Positions 25,312 to 37,083 of a stretch of DNA of 64,000 bases are shown here, piece by piece (position 1 is the first letter of the stretch; every line of letters starts with the position of its first letter). Both the position numbers and the translations under genes were made by a program. The stretch covers positions 25,360,298 through 25,424,297 of the forward strand of contig OW285189.1 in the NCBI GenBank assembly GCA_935421135.1, read 5' to 3'. This DNA is from Bugulina stolonifera (taxonomy: Eukaryota > Bryozoa > Gymnolaemata > Cheilostomatida > Bugulidae). Below the pieces are notes generated by a model. That model made no database searches. It was not told where the DNA came from and was given only the letters and a program-made list of their open reading frames with translations.

Positions 25312-25468
25312 CAGCTGTACGTGGTATGTAGTGGTAGTACGCTGTCTGTAGGTCCTGTTGTCGGCACCTTGATCTCCAATGTAGTAGGCTGTGTGGCGTA
25401 GGTTCTGGTTCTGTAGTCTAGGATGTGATGGTGTCGACTCTATTCCGAGGTCTACAACGAGATAGTTG
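25312..25468 (-). CDS. Possible exon of an unidentified minus-strand gene
   Basis: A minus-strand open frame with balanced, non-repetitive composition (contains LVVDLGIESTPSHPRLQNQ and AYYIGDQGADNRTYRQRTTT) ends at a strong donor (CAGCTG followed by GTGAGT at 25311). Upstream is a possible acceptor (AAGGAGCAG). No family is recognised and no partner exon could be placed. Gln/Asn/Arg/Thr are frequent. It lies between cytochrome c and the minus-strand elongase, in the same orientation. Confidence 0.3.
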
Positions 25469-26651
25469 TTCCGCACATATCCCTGCTCCTTAGTACGCCT
25501 TGATATGAGTTACTGGGTAGCATACGATCCACCTACACTCCACATGCTCCACACTGTTGTAGTTTAGTTTAGTTTTTAGTGTTTTTGTTTTAGTGTTTTA
25601 TTAGTTTTTATTTGGTTTTCTATTTTGTAGTTTTTCTTTCATTTTCGTGTTTTCCACTAGCTTATACATTTGTATAATATGTTTGTGTAACGTCTATGTC
25701 GTTGTCCCAAAGTTGCACTTATGACTACAATGTAGTTATTGATAGTATAGTCTACAACATTCCATGTACACGTGTATTAATAAGCAAGTGTTATTATTAC
25801 AGAACACCAGCAATGTCTATAGTACACAGCAAGGTCTAGTAGTACACAGCAATGTCTATTGTACACACTACACAGCAATGCCATACAACACTACACTGGA
25901 AAGTAATGCATCATAATAAAAATGTAAGCATCATAAAATAATTTTATTTTTTGAAAGACGTGAATGGCAGCAAGCAAGTGAAATAACAGAATAATACAAT
26001 AAAATACAAGAATTTATAATAAATTATACATACATGTATAATTTAAGTAGAAGTGAAGGCTCTAACTACACACACAAGAAACATGAATGAAAATATGTAT
26101 ATAGTATACATTCAATGAGAGCTAACAGCATTTCAATCTACTCCAACCTATAGGAATACATGTATATATATTATATTGACTACTGACAAGTTCCTAGTTA
26201 CTGGTTTTACAGGGTAAAAAACTTGAGGTAGAGCATTATCAGTACAACAGTAAATACTCAATAACAATAGCATTAGACCAATACATACAATACATACCAT
26301 TATAGGACTGTATATTATTATGATCTAAGACTGGATCACTTGCAGAGTTGAGAACTTAGGTTAAGCAGAGCAATTAAGACTAGAGTCTACTATCTTTGAT
26401 TGTACATTATAACCAGCAATGGTCAATAGAAGCAGTAAAATAAATATACTGGACATAGAGAGAGAAGTAACCTGAGCTGATACTATATATAAGAGGCACT
26501 AAAAATAGAATAGTACAGCGAAGTGTGCAAGATGTACAACAGACCAGTATAATATTATATCATAGTTGATTATATAATATTATATCATAGCTAATTATGC
26601 AGACAAGAGAATTGTCCCTAACTTGGCAATAAACCAAAAGGTACCACCAGC
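25469..26651. other. Gene-free stretch 3' of the minus-strand elongase
   Basis: AT-rich DNA with no supportable gene. It should include the 3' untranslated region of the elongase ending at 26652. A minus-strand AATAAA near 25941 is one candidate cleavage signal. Confidence 0.4.
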
Positions 26652-29600
26652 TCAATCAAGTTTTGAACCATTAGACTTTGTTCCAACAGTAGACTTGAGA
26701 ACTGTAGAATTGTTTGGCTTGGTCTTGTATGCTCTTCTGTAGAAGTTAATAAAGAGGGCCTTCTGTGTGAACATGTATATGACTAGAAGCCAGGCATATC
26801 CCCTCGGATAGCCACAGTTGAGGTAGATCGTACAGCTGATGTGACACGTCACCAGCCAAAACTGAACCTGAAATTAGCACATTATGTATCTACTATAATA
26901 TCTACTCCATATATACATGTATCTACTATAATATCTACTCTATATACATGTATATACTATAATATCTACTCTATATACATGTATCTACTATAATATCTAC
27001 TCTATATACATATATATACTATACATGTAATATCTACTCTATATACATATATATACTATACATGTAATATCTACTCTATATACATACAGATAATGAACTC
27101 ACCAGCTGAAAGCGAGTGAGATATTTCTTCCACCATAGATAAGGTCTAACTGAATCTCCCAGAGCTGAGAGCATGTAGTACATATACATGACCACGTGTA
27201 CCAGTGAGTTGATCATGGTTGGGAAGTAAGCTGTAATTGCAGTGTATACATAATAATTATTGTATTCAACATTATATTATATTATACATTTGCGCCTTTG
27301 ATGGTGTAGCATACTTGTACTGACAGTGTACTACTAACACTGGTACTGATAGTGTAGTACACTGGTACTGATAGTGTAGTACACCGATGCTGATAGTGTA
27401 GTACACTGGTACTGATAGTGTAGTACACTGGTACTGATAGTGTAGTACACCGATACTGATAGTGTAGTACACCGATACTGATAGTGTAGTACACCGCTGT
27501 TGAAAGTGTGGTAAAGAATCCCTGTCACACAGCATATTCGGAGCGTTGGTCAACTTTCCTTTGGATGAACTGTGTGCCTTATTGCAAACGCCTGCATCAT
27601 TGCAGGAGCACGCAACTCTCATTTCTAGTGAAATCATGTGGCCCAGCTTTTAACACGCACAGTCACAGCTAACCAAATAAGTATAACTGTTAAAGTTCTG
27701 TTATAGTTATACAGATAGAAAATAATAAATATAGTATAATAGTATCAATATATAGATATAGATATAGGCGTACTGATGCTTGGAATACGGTAACTTGACT
27801 GAATAGAATGTAGGCTTACCTGAACCTCCCCCGCAATGTTTGACTGTTAACCACCAGAGAACAAACATAGTGGAGTGGTGATAGACGTGTAAGAACGAGA
27901 TTTGCGAGTTCTTCTTACGCAGTATAAACACAAACTACAACATAACATGCTAGTGTATACTGTAGCGTAGTTATACATGTATGAACAAAAACTACAACAT
28001 AACATCCTAGTGTACACTGTAGTGTGGTTATACATGTATGAACACAAACTACAACATAACATGCTAGTGTATACTGTAGCGTAGTTATACATGTATGAAC
28101 AAAAACTACAACATAACATGCTAGTGTATACTGTAGTGTATTATACATGTATGAACACAAACTACAACATAACATCCTAGTGTACACTGTAGCGTAGTTA
28201 TACATGTATGAACACAAACTACAACATAACATGCTAGTGTATACTGTAGCGTAGTTATACATGTATGAACAAAAACTACAACATAACATCCTAGTGTACA
28301 CTGTAGTGTGGTTATACATGTATGAACACAAACCACAACATAACATGCTAGTGTATACTGTAGTGTAGTTATACATGTATGAACACAAAATGTGATGTAG
28401 ACTGTACACCAGCACATAAAATGTTAGCAACTAATTTATCTCTACAATGTGTCATACAGCAGAAGCTGGTACATATGCACTTACTGTTTCAGTAAACTCT
28501 ATGCCTTTAGTGAAGTAATATATCCATATAACAGACAGCAACTACAAGCATACAAAGCATATAATGTACCAGAATTATGGACATTGTACACTGACTGTAC
28601 TATATAATACAGGCACATAACTCATCACTTTTAGATGACCTTAGTAACTCACCTAGATCATAGCCTTAGTAACTCACTTGGATCATAGCCTTAGTAACTC
28701 ACCTAGATCATAGCCTTAGTAACTCACCTAGATCATAGCCTTAGTAACTCACTTGGATCATAGCCTTAGTAACTCACCTAGATCATAGCCTTAGTAACTC
28801 ACCTAGATCATAGCCTTAGTAACTCACCTAGATCATAGACTTAGTAACTCACCTAGATCATAGCCTTAGTAACTCACTTGGATCATAGCCTTAGTAACTC
28901 ACTTAGATCATAGCCTTAGTAACTCACTTAGATCATAGCCTTAGTAACTCACTTAGATCATAGCCTTAGTAACTCACTTGGTTCATAGCCTTAGTAACTC
29001 ACTTAGATCATAGCCTTAGTAACTCACTTAGATCATAGCCTTAGTAACTCACTTAGATCATAGCCTTAGTAACTCACTTAGACCATAGCCTTAGTAATTC
29101 ACTTAGAACATAGCCTTAGTAACTCACCCTCTGAGATTTGGGATCATCAGAGAAATCTACAGGTGCACAAGCTAAGCTATCAAACTTGGGGTTGAGCACA
29201 GAGACTATGAATATCTACAAGACATGACAGTAAGAAATACATTAGTCTGTCTACTATACAACATACACATGTATATTATTACAATATATATACTATATAC
29301 ATGTATACCATGTAGAATAATTATCATACTATGTGTTACATGACCTACATTGCCAAGTATATACTATATTATACTCATGTAGTCCTGCATATTAATCACT
29401 TATGCAGACCAAACTCTGTGCATTGTTATCTAGACAGTCCAGTTCATTTGGGAACTGTAATTCTATAGTCAGGCTGGTCAGTCAGGGAATTAAAATATAA
29501 ATAATATATGAGATGAGAGGAGAGATAGCATCTGTAGCGTCTATAGCACCTATACGTATCAATGAGATACAGAATTACATGTAAAAACATACTCCGTATA

Positions 29601-32600
29601 ACTGGCCAGTGCACATGTAGATGAGAATACAAAATAGATTGATATAATACAATGTATATCTACATGTATATGTATCTTTAGAGCTGGGTTCGCATGTATT
29701 TTATGTACATACCAGCTACTAGCTACTATACATAGTGCTCGGTGGTTTTGATTTGCATGTGCATTCAGTTTTTTTGCTGATTTTTCTAAAAAACTGAATG
29801 AAACCAAAGTTGTCTTCTCACCTCCGGTTTAATTCAGCTTTTTAATTCATGAAAAAACACCGAACCGAACTGGGAATTAAATACTCAATATTGGGAGTTG
29901 TCACACCCTGCTTTTAAGCTGTAATGGCGGCCATTTTTAATATTCTCTCATAAATTGCAATTATTAAATGCCAATTATCTATAATAATATGAAAATATAA
30001 CAACTGGAATTCAGTGAAACTAAAGTAAATCATCTCTGGGTGACAATGATGGCTGTAGCCAAGTCTCTATTCAAAGGATGGCATCGAATTATAAAGATTG
30101 AAAGATGCATAACATAAATTCACGTGTTCGGAGTTTCAGCCATTACCGGAAATGGCCGCCATTTTTATTTTGTTCAATAATTTGCAATAATTAAATATTA
30201 ATTATTTATAACAATATGCAAGTCTGACTACTAGAATCAAATGAAAACTACAGTAAACCCTTACTGGGTGACATTGATGGCTGCAGCAAAGTCTGTATTC
30301 CAAGGATGGCATCGAATTATAAGGATTGAAAGAAGCATAACATGAATTCACGTGTTTTCAACTCCAGCCATTATTGAAAGTGGGTGCGCTAAGAGGCCAG
30401 GCGCGGTTTGACTTTTAAAACCGAATAAAACCGCACCGCCGCATTCGGTGTCGGTTCACATTTTAAATTTTGGCGGTTTTTGAACCGAAAGAAAAAAAAC
30501 CGAAAAACTAAATGACACCGAAACACCGCCCAGCACTAATTATACATATACATACCAACTACTAGCTATTGTACATACCAACTACTAGCTACTATACATA
30601 TACATACCAACTACTAGCTATTATACATGTACATACCAACAACTAGCTACTATACATGTACATACCAGCTACTAGCTACTATACATGTACATACCAACTA
30701 CTAGCTACTATACATGTACAAACCAACTACTAGCTATTATACATGTACATACCAGCTACTAGCTATTATACATGTACATACCAACTACTAGCTATTATAC
30801 ATGTACATACCAACTACTAGCTATTATACATATACATACCAACTACTAGCTACTATACATATACATACCAACTACTAGCTATTATACATGTACATACCAG
30901 CTACTAGCTATTATACATGTACATACCAGCTACTAGCTACTATACATGTGCATACCAACTACTAGCTACTATACATGTACATACCAACTACTAGCTATTA
31001 TACATGTACATACCAACTACTAGCTATTATACATGTACATACCAACTACTAGCTATTATACATGTACATACCAACTACTAGCTATTATACATGTACATAC
31101 CAACTACTAGCTATTATACATGTACATACCAACTACTAGCTACTATACATGTACATACCAGCTACTAGCTACTATACATGTGCATACCAACTACTAGCTA
31201 CTATACATGTACATACCAACTACTAGCTATTATACATGTACATACCAACTACTAGCTATTATACATGTACATACCAACTACTAGCTATTATACATGTACA
31301 TACCAACTACTAGCTATTATACATGTACATACCAACTACTAGCTACTATACATGTACATACCAGCTACTAGCTACTATACATGTGCATACCAACTACTAG
31401 CTACTATACATGTACATACCAACTACTAGCTATTATACATGTACATACCAACTACTAGCTATTATACATGTACATACCAACTACTAGCTATTATACATGT
31501 ACATACCAACTACTAGCTACTATACATGTACATACCAGCTACTAGCTACTATACATGTGCATACCAACTACTAGCTATTATACATGTACATACCAACTAC
31601 TAGCTATTATACATGTACATACCAACTACTAGCTACTATACATGTACATACCAACTACTAGCTATTATACATGTACATACCAACTACTAGCTACTATACA
31701 TGTACATACCAGCTACTAGCTATTATACATGTACATACCAACTACTAGCTACTATACATGTACATACCAGCTACTAGCTACTATACATGTGCATACCAAC
31801 TACTAGCTACTATACATGTACATACCAACTACTAGCTATTATACATGTACATACCAACTACTAGCTATTATACATGTACATACCAACTACTAGCTATTAT
31901 ACATGTACATACCAGCTACTAGCTATTATACATGTACATACCAACTACTAGCTATTATACATGTACATACCAGCTACTAGCTATTATACATGTACATACC
32001 AGCTACTAGCTATTATACATGTACATACCAGCTACTAGCTATTATACATGTACATACCAACTACTAGCTACTATACATATACATACCAACAACTAGCTAT
32101 TATACATATACATACCAACTACTAGCTACTATACATGTATATACCAACAACTAGCTATTATACATGTACATACCAGCTACTAGCTATTATACATGTACAT
32201 ACCAACTACTAGCTACTATACATGTACATACCAACTACTAGCTACTATACATGTACATACCAACTACTAGCTACTATACATGTACATACCAGCTACTAGC
32301 TATTATACATGTACATACCAACTACTAGCTATTATACATGTACATACCAACTACTAGCTATTATACATATACATACCAACTACTAGCTACTATACATATA
32401 CATACCAACTACTAGCTATTATACATGTACATACCAACTACTAGCTACTATACATGTACATACCAGCTACTAGCTACTATACATGTGCATACCAACTACT
32501 AGCTACTATACATGTACATACCAACTACTAGCTACTATACATGTACATACCAACTACTAGCTATTATACATGTACATACCAACTACTAGCTATTATACAT

Positions 32601-35600
32601 GTACATACCAGCTACTAGCTATTATACATGTACATACCAGCTACTAGCTATTATACATGTACATACCAGCTACTAGCTATTATACATATACATACCAACA
32701 ACTAGCTACTATACATGTATATACCAACAACTAGCTATTATACATGTACATACCAGCTACTAGCTATTATACATGTACATACCAACTACTAGCTACTATA
32801 CATGTACATACCAACTACTAGCTACTATACATGTACATACCAACTACTAGCTACTATACATGTACATACCAGCTACTAGCTATTATACATGTACATACCA
32901 ACTACTAGCTATTATACATGTACATACCAACTACTAGCTATTATACATATACATACCAACTACTAGCTACTATACATATACATACCAACTACTAGCTATT
33001 ATACATGTACATACCAACTACTAGCTACTATACATGTACATACCAGCTACTAGCTACTATACATGTGCATACCAACTACTAGCTACTATACATGTACATA
33101 CCAACTACTAGCTACTATACATGTACATACCAACTACTAGCTATTATACATGTACATACCAACTACTAGCTATTATACATGTACATACCAGCTACTAGCT
33201 ATTATACATGTACATACCAGCTACTAGCTATTATACATGTACATACCAGCTACTAGCTATTATACATATACATACCAACAACTAGCTATTATACATGTAC
33301 ATACCAACTACTAGCTATTATACATGTACATACCAGCTACTAGCTACTATACATGTACATACCAACTACTAGCTACTATACATGTACATACCAACTACTA
33401 GCTATTATACATGTACATACCAACTACTAGCTATTATACATGTACATACCAACTACTAGCTATTACAGGGGGGTAACTTTCCTGAAAAAGTTGAGGCGGC
33501 CAAAATTGGACTGGCTAACAGTAGCGGTGTGGGGAGGGTGTGTGCGGGATGGGGGAAGGAGGGTGTGTGCGGGATGGGGGAAGGAGGGTGTGTGCGGGAT
33601 GGGGGAAGGAGGGTGGGGCACCTCCCACAAAAAGTTTTTAAAAATTCACACAAAAACAGCCATTTTGATGCATATTTGAGCTATACGTGATGGTACAAAA
33701 GTACAAAATGTTGCATAGTAATCTGCAAATACTAAACTTCAAATTAGTACACTGCGAAAGAGTGCTTCTCTGTTTGGCTTGGCCATGACGTACCATTGTA
33801 GTCCTTTACATCATTACATGACTTAGGCCTAAAAATGTACACACATTAATAAGAGGGGAAATAGTGCAAATTTAGTTGATGGATAGAGATGGAGAGTGGT
33901 ATTCTAGGGTTCGCAAACCCTGAAGAACAGTGTTCGAAGTGGAACAAATGAAGTGGGTAGGTACACTGTGCGTGCAATCTTAGGGCATTTCCTATTGTTG
34001 AATACAGAATTACACATGCAGTGATCCTATCTTACAGATGAGATTAGTATATTGTCATTGTATAGCTAACAAATTGAGTGAATTACTAAAATGAAAAAAA
34101 TTGTTCCTCATTGAAATTCGAACTCGTGTCCCTATGCATGAAGACCAAGCACTCTACCAATTACGCTATCAAATCAGCAGTGGTTTAGCGCGAAAATTAG
34201 CCATTAATATAATGATACACATAGTAGCATCATTTTCATTCGAGTATGTTTATATCATGTGGGGCACGGTAACTCTGCCTTCCAATATTAGCTTGATTTT
34301 TTCTTCTTTTAACAAAAAGTTCAGGCGGCTAGGGCCGCCTGAGCCGCCTAGATAGTTACGGCCATGTATTATACATGTACATACCAGCTACTAGCTACTA
34401 TACATGTACATACCAACTACTAGCTATTATACATGTACATATCAGCTACTAGCTACTATACATATACATACCAGCTACTAGCTACTATACATGTACATAC
34501 CAACTACTAGCTATTATACATGTACATACCAACTACTAGCTACTATACATGTACATACCAGCTACTAGCTACTATACATGTACATACCAGCTACTAGCTA
34601 TTATACATGTACATATCAGCTACTAGCTACTATACATGTACATACCAACTACTAGCTATTATACATGTACATACCAACAACTAGCTACTATACATGTACA
34701 TACCAACTACTAGCTATTATACATGTACATACCAGCTACTAGCTATTATACATGTACATACCAGCTACTAGCTACTATACATGTACATACCAACTACTAG
34801 CTACTATACATGTACATACCAGCTACTAGCTATTATACATGTACATACCAGCTACTAGCTACTATACATGTACATACCAATTACTAGCTATTATACATGT
34901 ACATACCAACTACTAGCTACTATACATGTACATACCAACTACTAGCTATTATACATGTACATATCAGCTACTAGCTACTATACATATACATACCAGCTAC
35001 TAGCTACTATACATGTACATACCAACAACTAGCTATTATACATGTACATACCAGCTACTAGCTATTATACATGTACATACCAACTACTAGCTACTATACA
35101 TGTACATACCAGCTACTAGCTACTATACATGTATATACCAGCTACTAGCTACTATACATGTACATACCAGCTACTAGCTACTATACATGTACATACCAGC
35201 TACTAGCTACTATACATGTACATACCAACAACTAGCTATTATACATGTACATACCAGCTACTAGCTACTATACATATACATACCAACTACTAGCTACTAT
35301 ACATGTACATACCAACTACTAGCTACTATACATGTACATACCAACTACTAGCTATTATACATGTACATACCAGCTACTAGCTATTATACATGTATATACC
35401 AGCTACTAGCTACTATACATGTACATACCAGCTACTAGCTACTATACATGTGCATACCAACTACTAGCTACTATACATGTACATACCAGCTACTAGCTAT
35501 TATACATGTACATACCAGCTACTAGCTATTATACATGTACATACCAGCTACTAGCTATTATACATATACATACCAACTACTAGCTACTATACATGTACAT

Positions 35601-37083
35601 ACCAGCTACTAGCTATTATACATGTACATACCAGCTACTAGCTATTATACATGTACATACCAACTACTAGCTACTATACATGTACATACCAGCTACTAGC
35701 TACTATACATGTACATACCAACAACTAGCTACTATACATGTGCATACCAACTACTAGCTACTATACATGTACATACCAACTACTAGCTACTATACATGTA
35801 CATACCAACTACTAGCTACTATACATGTACATACCAACTACTAGCTATTATACATGTACATACCAGCTACTAGCTACTATACATGTACATACCAACTACT
35901 AGCTACTATACATGTACATACCAACTACTAGCATACACTTACCTCTATGAACATGTATAAGGACACCAACATTAGACTGAAATTATAGATTATGATGAAC
36001 ATCTTCAGGTCCCAGGGTTTACGATTCTCCATCACCTTTGGTCCAAATTTGCAGGTAAGCAGGTAGATCCCAGTCAGTGCTATGGTTGGCCAGATGGATG
36101 ACATCATAAATGTGTTCTTCAACCTAGCATCTACATAGACACACGAATTGCACACATGCTGAGGCATAATTATTCATACAAGCTTAGCCAAGGAACTCGT
36201 TTTGGAAAACCTTGCATGAAAATCCCCATCACACAAGAATTATGACACGCCTTGGAAAATTTCAAATGAAACTTTTACTCGTAGCTCATGGATACTACGG
36301 AATGTGGAAGGGGTTGAGACAGAACCTGGCTCATCTGCAACTGCTGATGTGAGAAGATATGAGAAAGCATTCTCTACACTCATTTTGTGTCTAAGTAGTG
36401 ACGTGATCTATCTAATGCGCAGCTGTGAAACTCTTAAAGGCGCATGAGATAAATTAGAGGGTCATTTTCAACAGACTTCATTAACTAAGGTACTAGCGGG
36501 CTATTTAAAAACCATAGCAATGGTTGCATGTAGGCAAGTACCAGGAGCCCGGTAATTAATAGCTAAATAATCTACTGAAGCTGACCCACAGACTCTGAGC
36601 CGGTATTGTTAACTATGTCTTTTTAATTCCTCCAACATATTTGGAGATTCTCAATTTTTATTCACACTTGGAAGATAAATCAGCATTGCTAGTAGCCTAG
36701 CAGTTTAGTAGCAAACTAAAACTGCATTATTATGTTTACTGGAAGTATATCTACAATATAATACATGTACAGTGTACAATATATCACATGTACAGTGTAC
36801 AATATATTATATGTACAGTGTACAATATATTATATGTACAGTGTACAATATATTATATGTACAGTGTACAATATATTATATGTACAGTGTACAATATATT
36901 ATATGTACAGTGTACAATATATTACATGTACAGTGTACAATATATTATATGTACAGAGCATGCTATGCTAGCTTTTATTACACGGAGAAAATATGGTACT
37001 AGTAATCTACCTTCTGTTGGGGTGCCAAGCTGCTGAAATATCCACGCAGCTGGTTCAGCAGTCATATTTGATTCTGTGGACAT
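26652..37083 (-). CDS. ELOVL fatty-acid elongase, copy 1, seven coding exons
   Basis: 3-keto-acyl-CoA synthase of the ELO family, the ER-membrane enzyme for the condensation step of very-long-chain fatty-acid elongation. Exons on the minus strand: 37083-37011, 36130-35943, 29214-29128, 28541-28485, 27934-27820, 27230-27103, 26867-26652. All are GT-AG and give 287 residues. Motifs: histidine box HVYHH at 151-155 within [19 protein letters not shown], and the T-x-x-Q-x-x-Q motif TRFQLVQ. The usual KxxExxDT motif reads KGIEFTET, an Asp-to-Glu change. Several hydrophobic segments are present. It is most like the ELOVL4/ELOVL7 branch. It is head to head with copy 2 and has the same lengths for exon 2 (188) and the TRFQL exon (128). 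However, the single 172-base exon of copy 2 is split here into 57+115 by an extra intron. Every intron contains a minisatellite. Confidence 0.93.
26883..27092. repeat. Minisatellite in intron 6 of elongase copy 1
   Basis: Units of about 30 bases built from TATCTACTATAATATCTACT and TATATACATG repeat about six times and fill most of the 235-base intron. Confidence 0.85.
27312..27500. repeat. 22-bp minisatellite in intron 5 of elongase copy 1
   Basis: About eight to nine units of 22 bases (core TAGTGTAGTACAC, then TGGTACTGA or CGATACTGA). Open frames on the minus strand here with repeated YTISI or LSVPV blocks are artefacts of the repeat. Confidence 0.9.
27935..28386. repeat. 56-bp minisatellite carrying the splice acceptor of exon 5
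   Basis: About eight units of 56 bases. On the minus strand each unit contains TATGTTGTAG followed by TTTGTGTT or TTTTTGTT, which is the real acceptor of exon 5 plus its first bases. The true exon is therefore the last member of the array. It fills most of the intron between exons 4 and 5. The long minus-strand frame at 27915-28430 is a repeat artefact. Confidence 0.95.
28640..29127. repeat. 25-bp minisatellite carrying the splice donor of exon 3
   Basis: About 19 units of 25 bases. On the minus strand each reads GTGAGTTACTAAGGCTATG plus a short linker. The first unit supplies the real donor of exon 3 (CAGAGG followed by GTGAGT at 29127). Units vary before GTGAGT, reading AA, CAA or TAG, and the TAG-GTGAGT versions are good donor matches. 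Confidence 0.95.
29738..30537. mobile_element. MITE-like element inserted in the 29-bp array
   Basis: About 800 bases of non-repeat DNA interrupt the minisatellite. The ends are imperfect inverted repeats (AGTGCTCGGTGGTTT and, inverted, AGTGCTGGGCGGTGTTT), with many AACCG motifs next to both. The middle contains a direct duplication of about 200 bases, both halves having GGATGGCATCGAATTATAA. No open frame. Target duplication cannot be judged because the host sequence is itself repetitive. Confidence 0.65.
33466..34366. mobile_element. MITE-like element with tRNA-like segment inserted in the array
   Basis: About 900 bases interrupt the 29-bp array. The ends form weak inverted repeats (CAGGGGGGTAACTTTC and, inverted, CATGGCCGTAACTATC), with GGCGGC-rich DNA inside both ends. 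It contains three copies of a G-rich unit with GTGTGTGCGGGATGGGGGAA at about 33534-33615 and a tRNA-like segment on the minus strand. No long open frame is convincing. Confidence 0.6.
34108..34182 (-). pseudogene. tRNA-like sequence, probably SINE-derived
   Basis: On the minus strand there is an A-box-like TAGCGTAATTGGTAGAG followed, about 30 bases on, by a B-box-like GAGTTCGAATTTC. This is the arrangement of a tRNA gene. The acceptor stem and anticodon stem do not pair well by eye, so it is called a degenerate tRNA or the head of a tRNA-derived SINE rather than a working tRNA. Confidence 0.45.
36764..36956. repeat. 23-bp minisatellite in intron 1 of elongase copy 1
   Basis: About eight units of 23 bases (ATGTACAGTGTACAATATAT plus TAT). 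Each contains the palindrome TGTACA twice. It lies about 55 bases from the exon 1 donor. The overlapping frames here are artefacts. Confidence 0.92.

Larger units (their letters stand above)
29706..35934. repeat. 29-bp minisatellite array, about 155 units, in intron 2 of elongase copy 1
   Basis: The unit is 29 bases (ACATACCAACTACTAGCTAT then TATACATGT), with CAACTA/CAGCTA and TAT/TAC variants. The main blocks are 30541-33465 and 34367-35934. A single unit lies at about 29706-29737, before the inserted element. The array ends about 9 bases from the exon 2 donor (GTAAGT at 35942-35937, minus strand). Marker units with CATGTGCAT recur at multiples of 29, revealing higher-order duplications including one of 580 bases. 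Confidence 0.97.

Noticed and set aside
27915..28430. 171-codon minus-strand frame with Cys/Tyr-rich repeats
   Set aside because: Read-through of the 56-base intronic minisatellite between verified elongase exons.
28640..29127. CRISPR-like regular direct repeats
   Set aside because: Units are contiguous without unique spacers and lie in an intron of a eukaryotic gene.
36765..37036. Overlapping frames with [12 protein letters not shown] repeats
   Set aside because: Artefacts of the 23-base intronic minisatellite in elongase copy 1.
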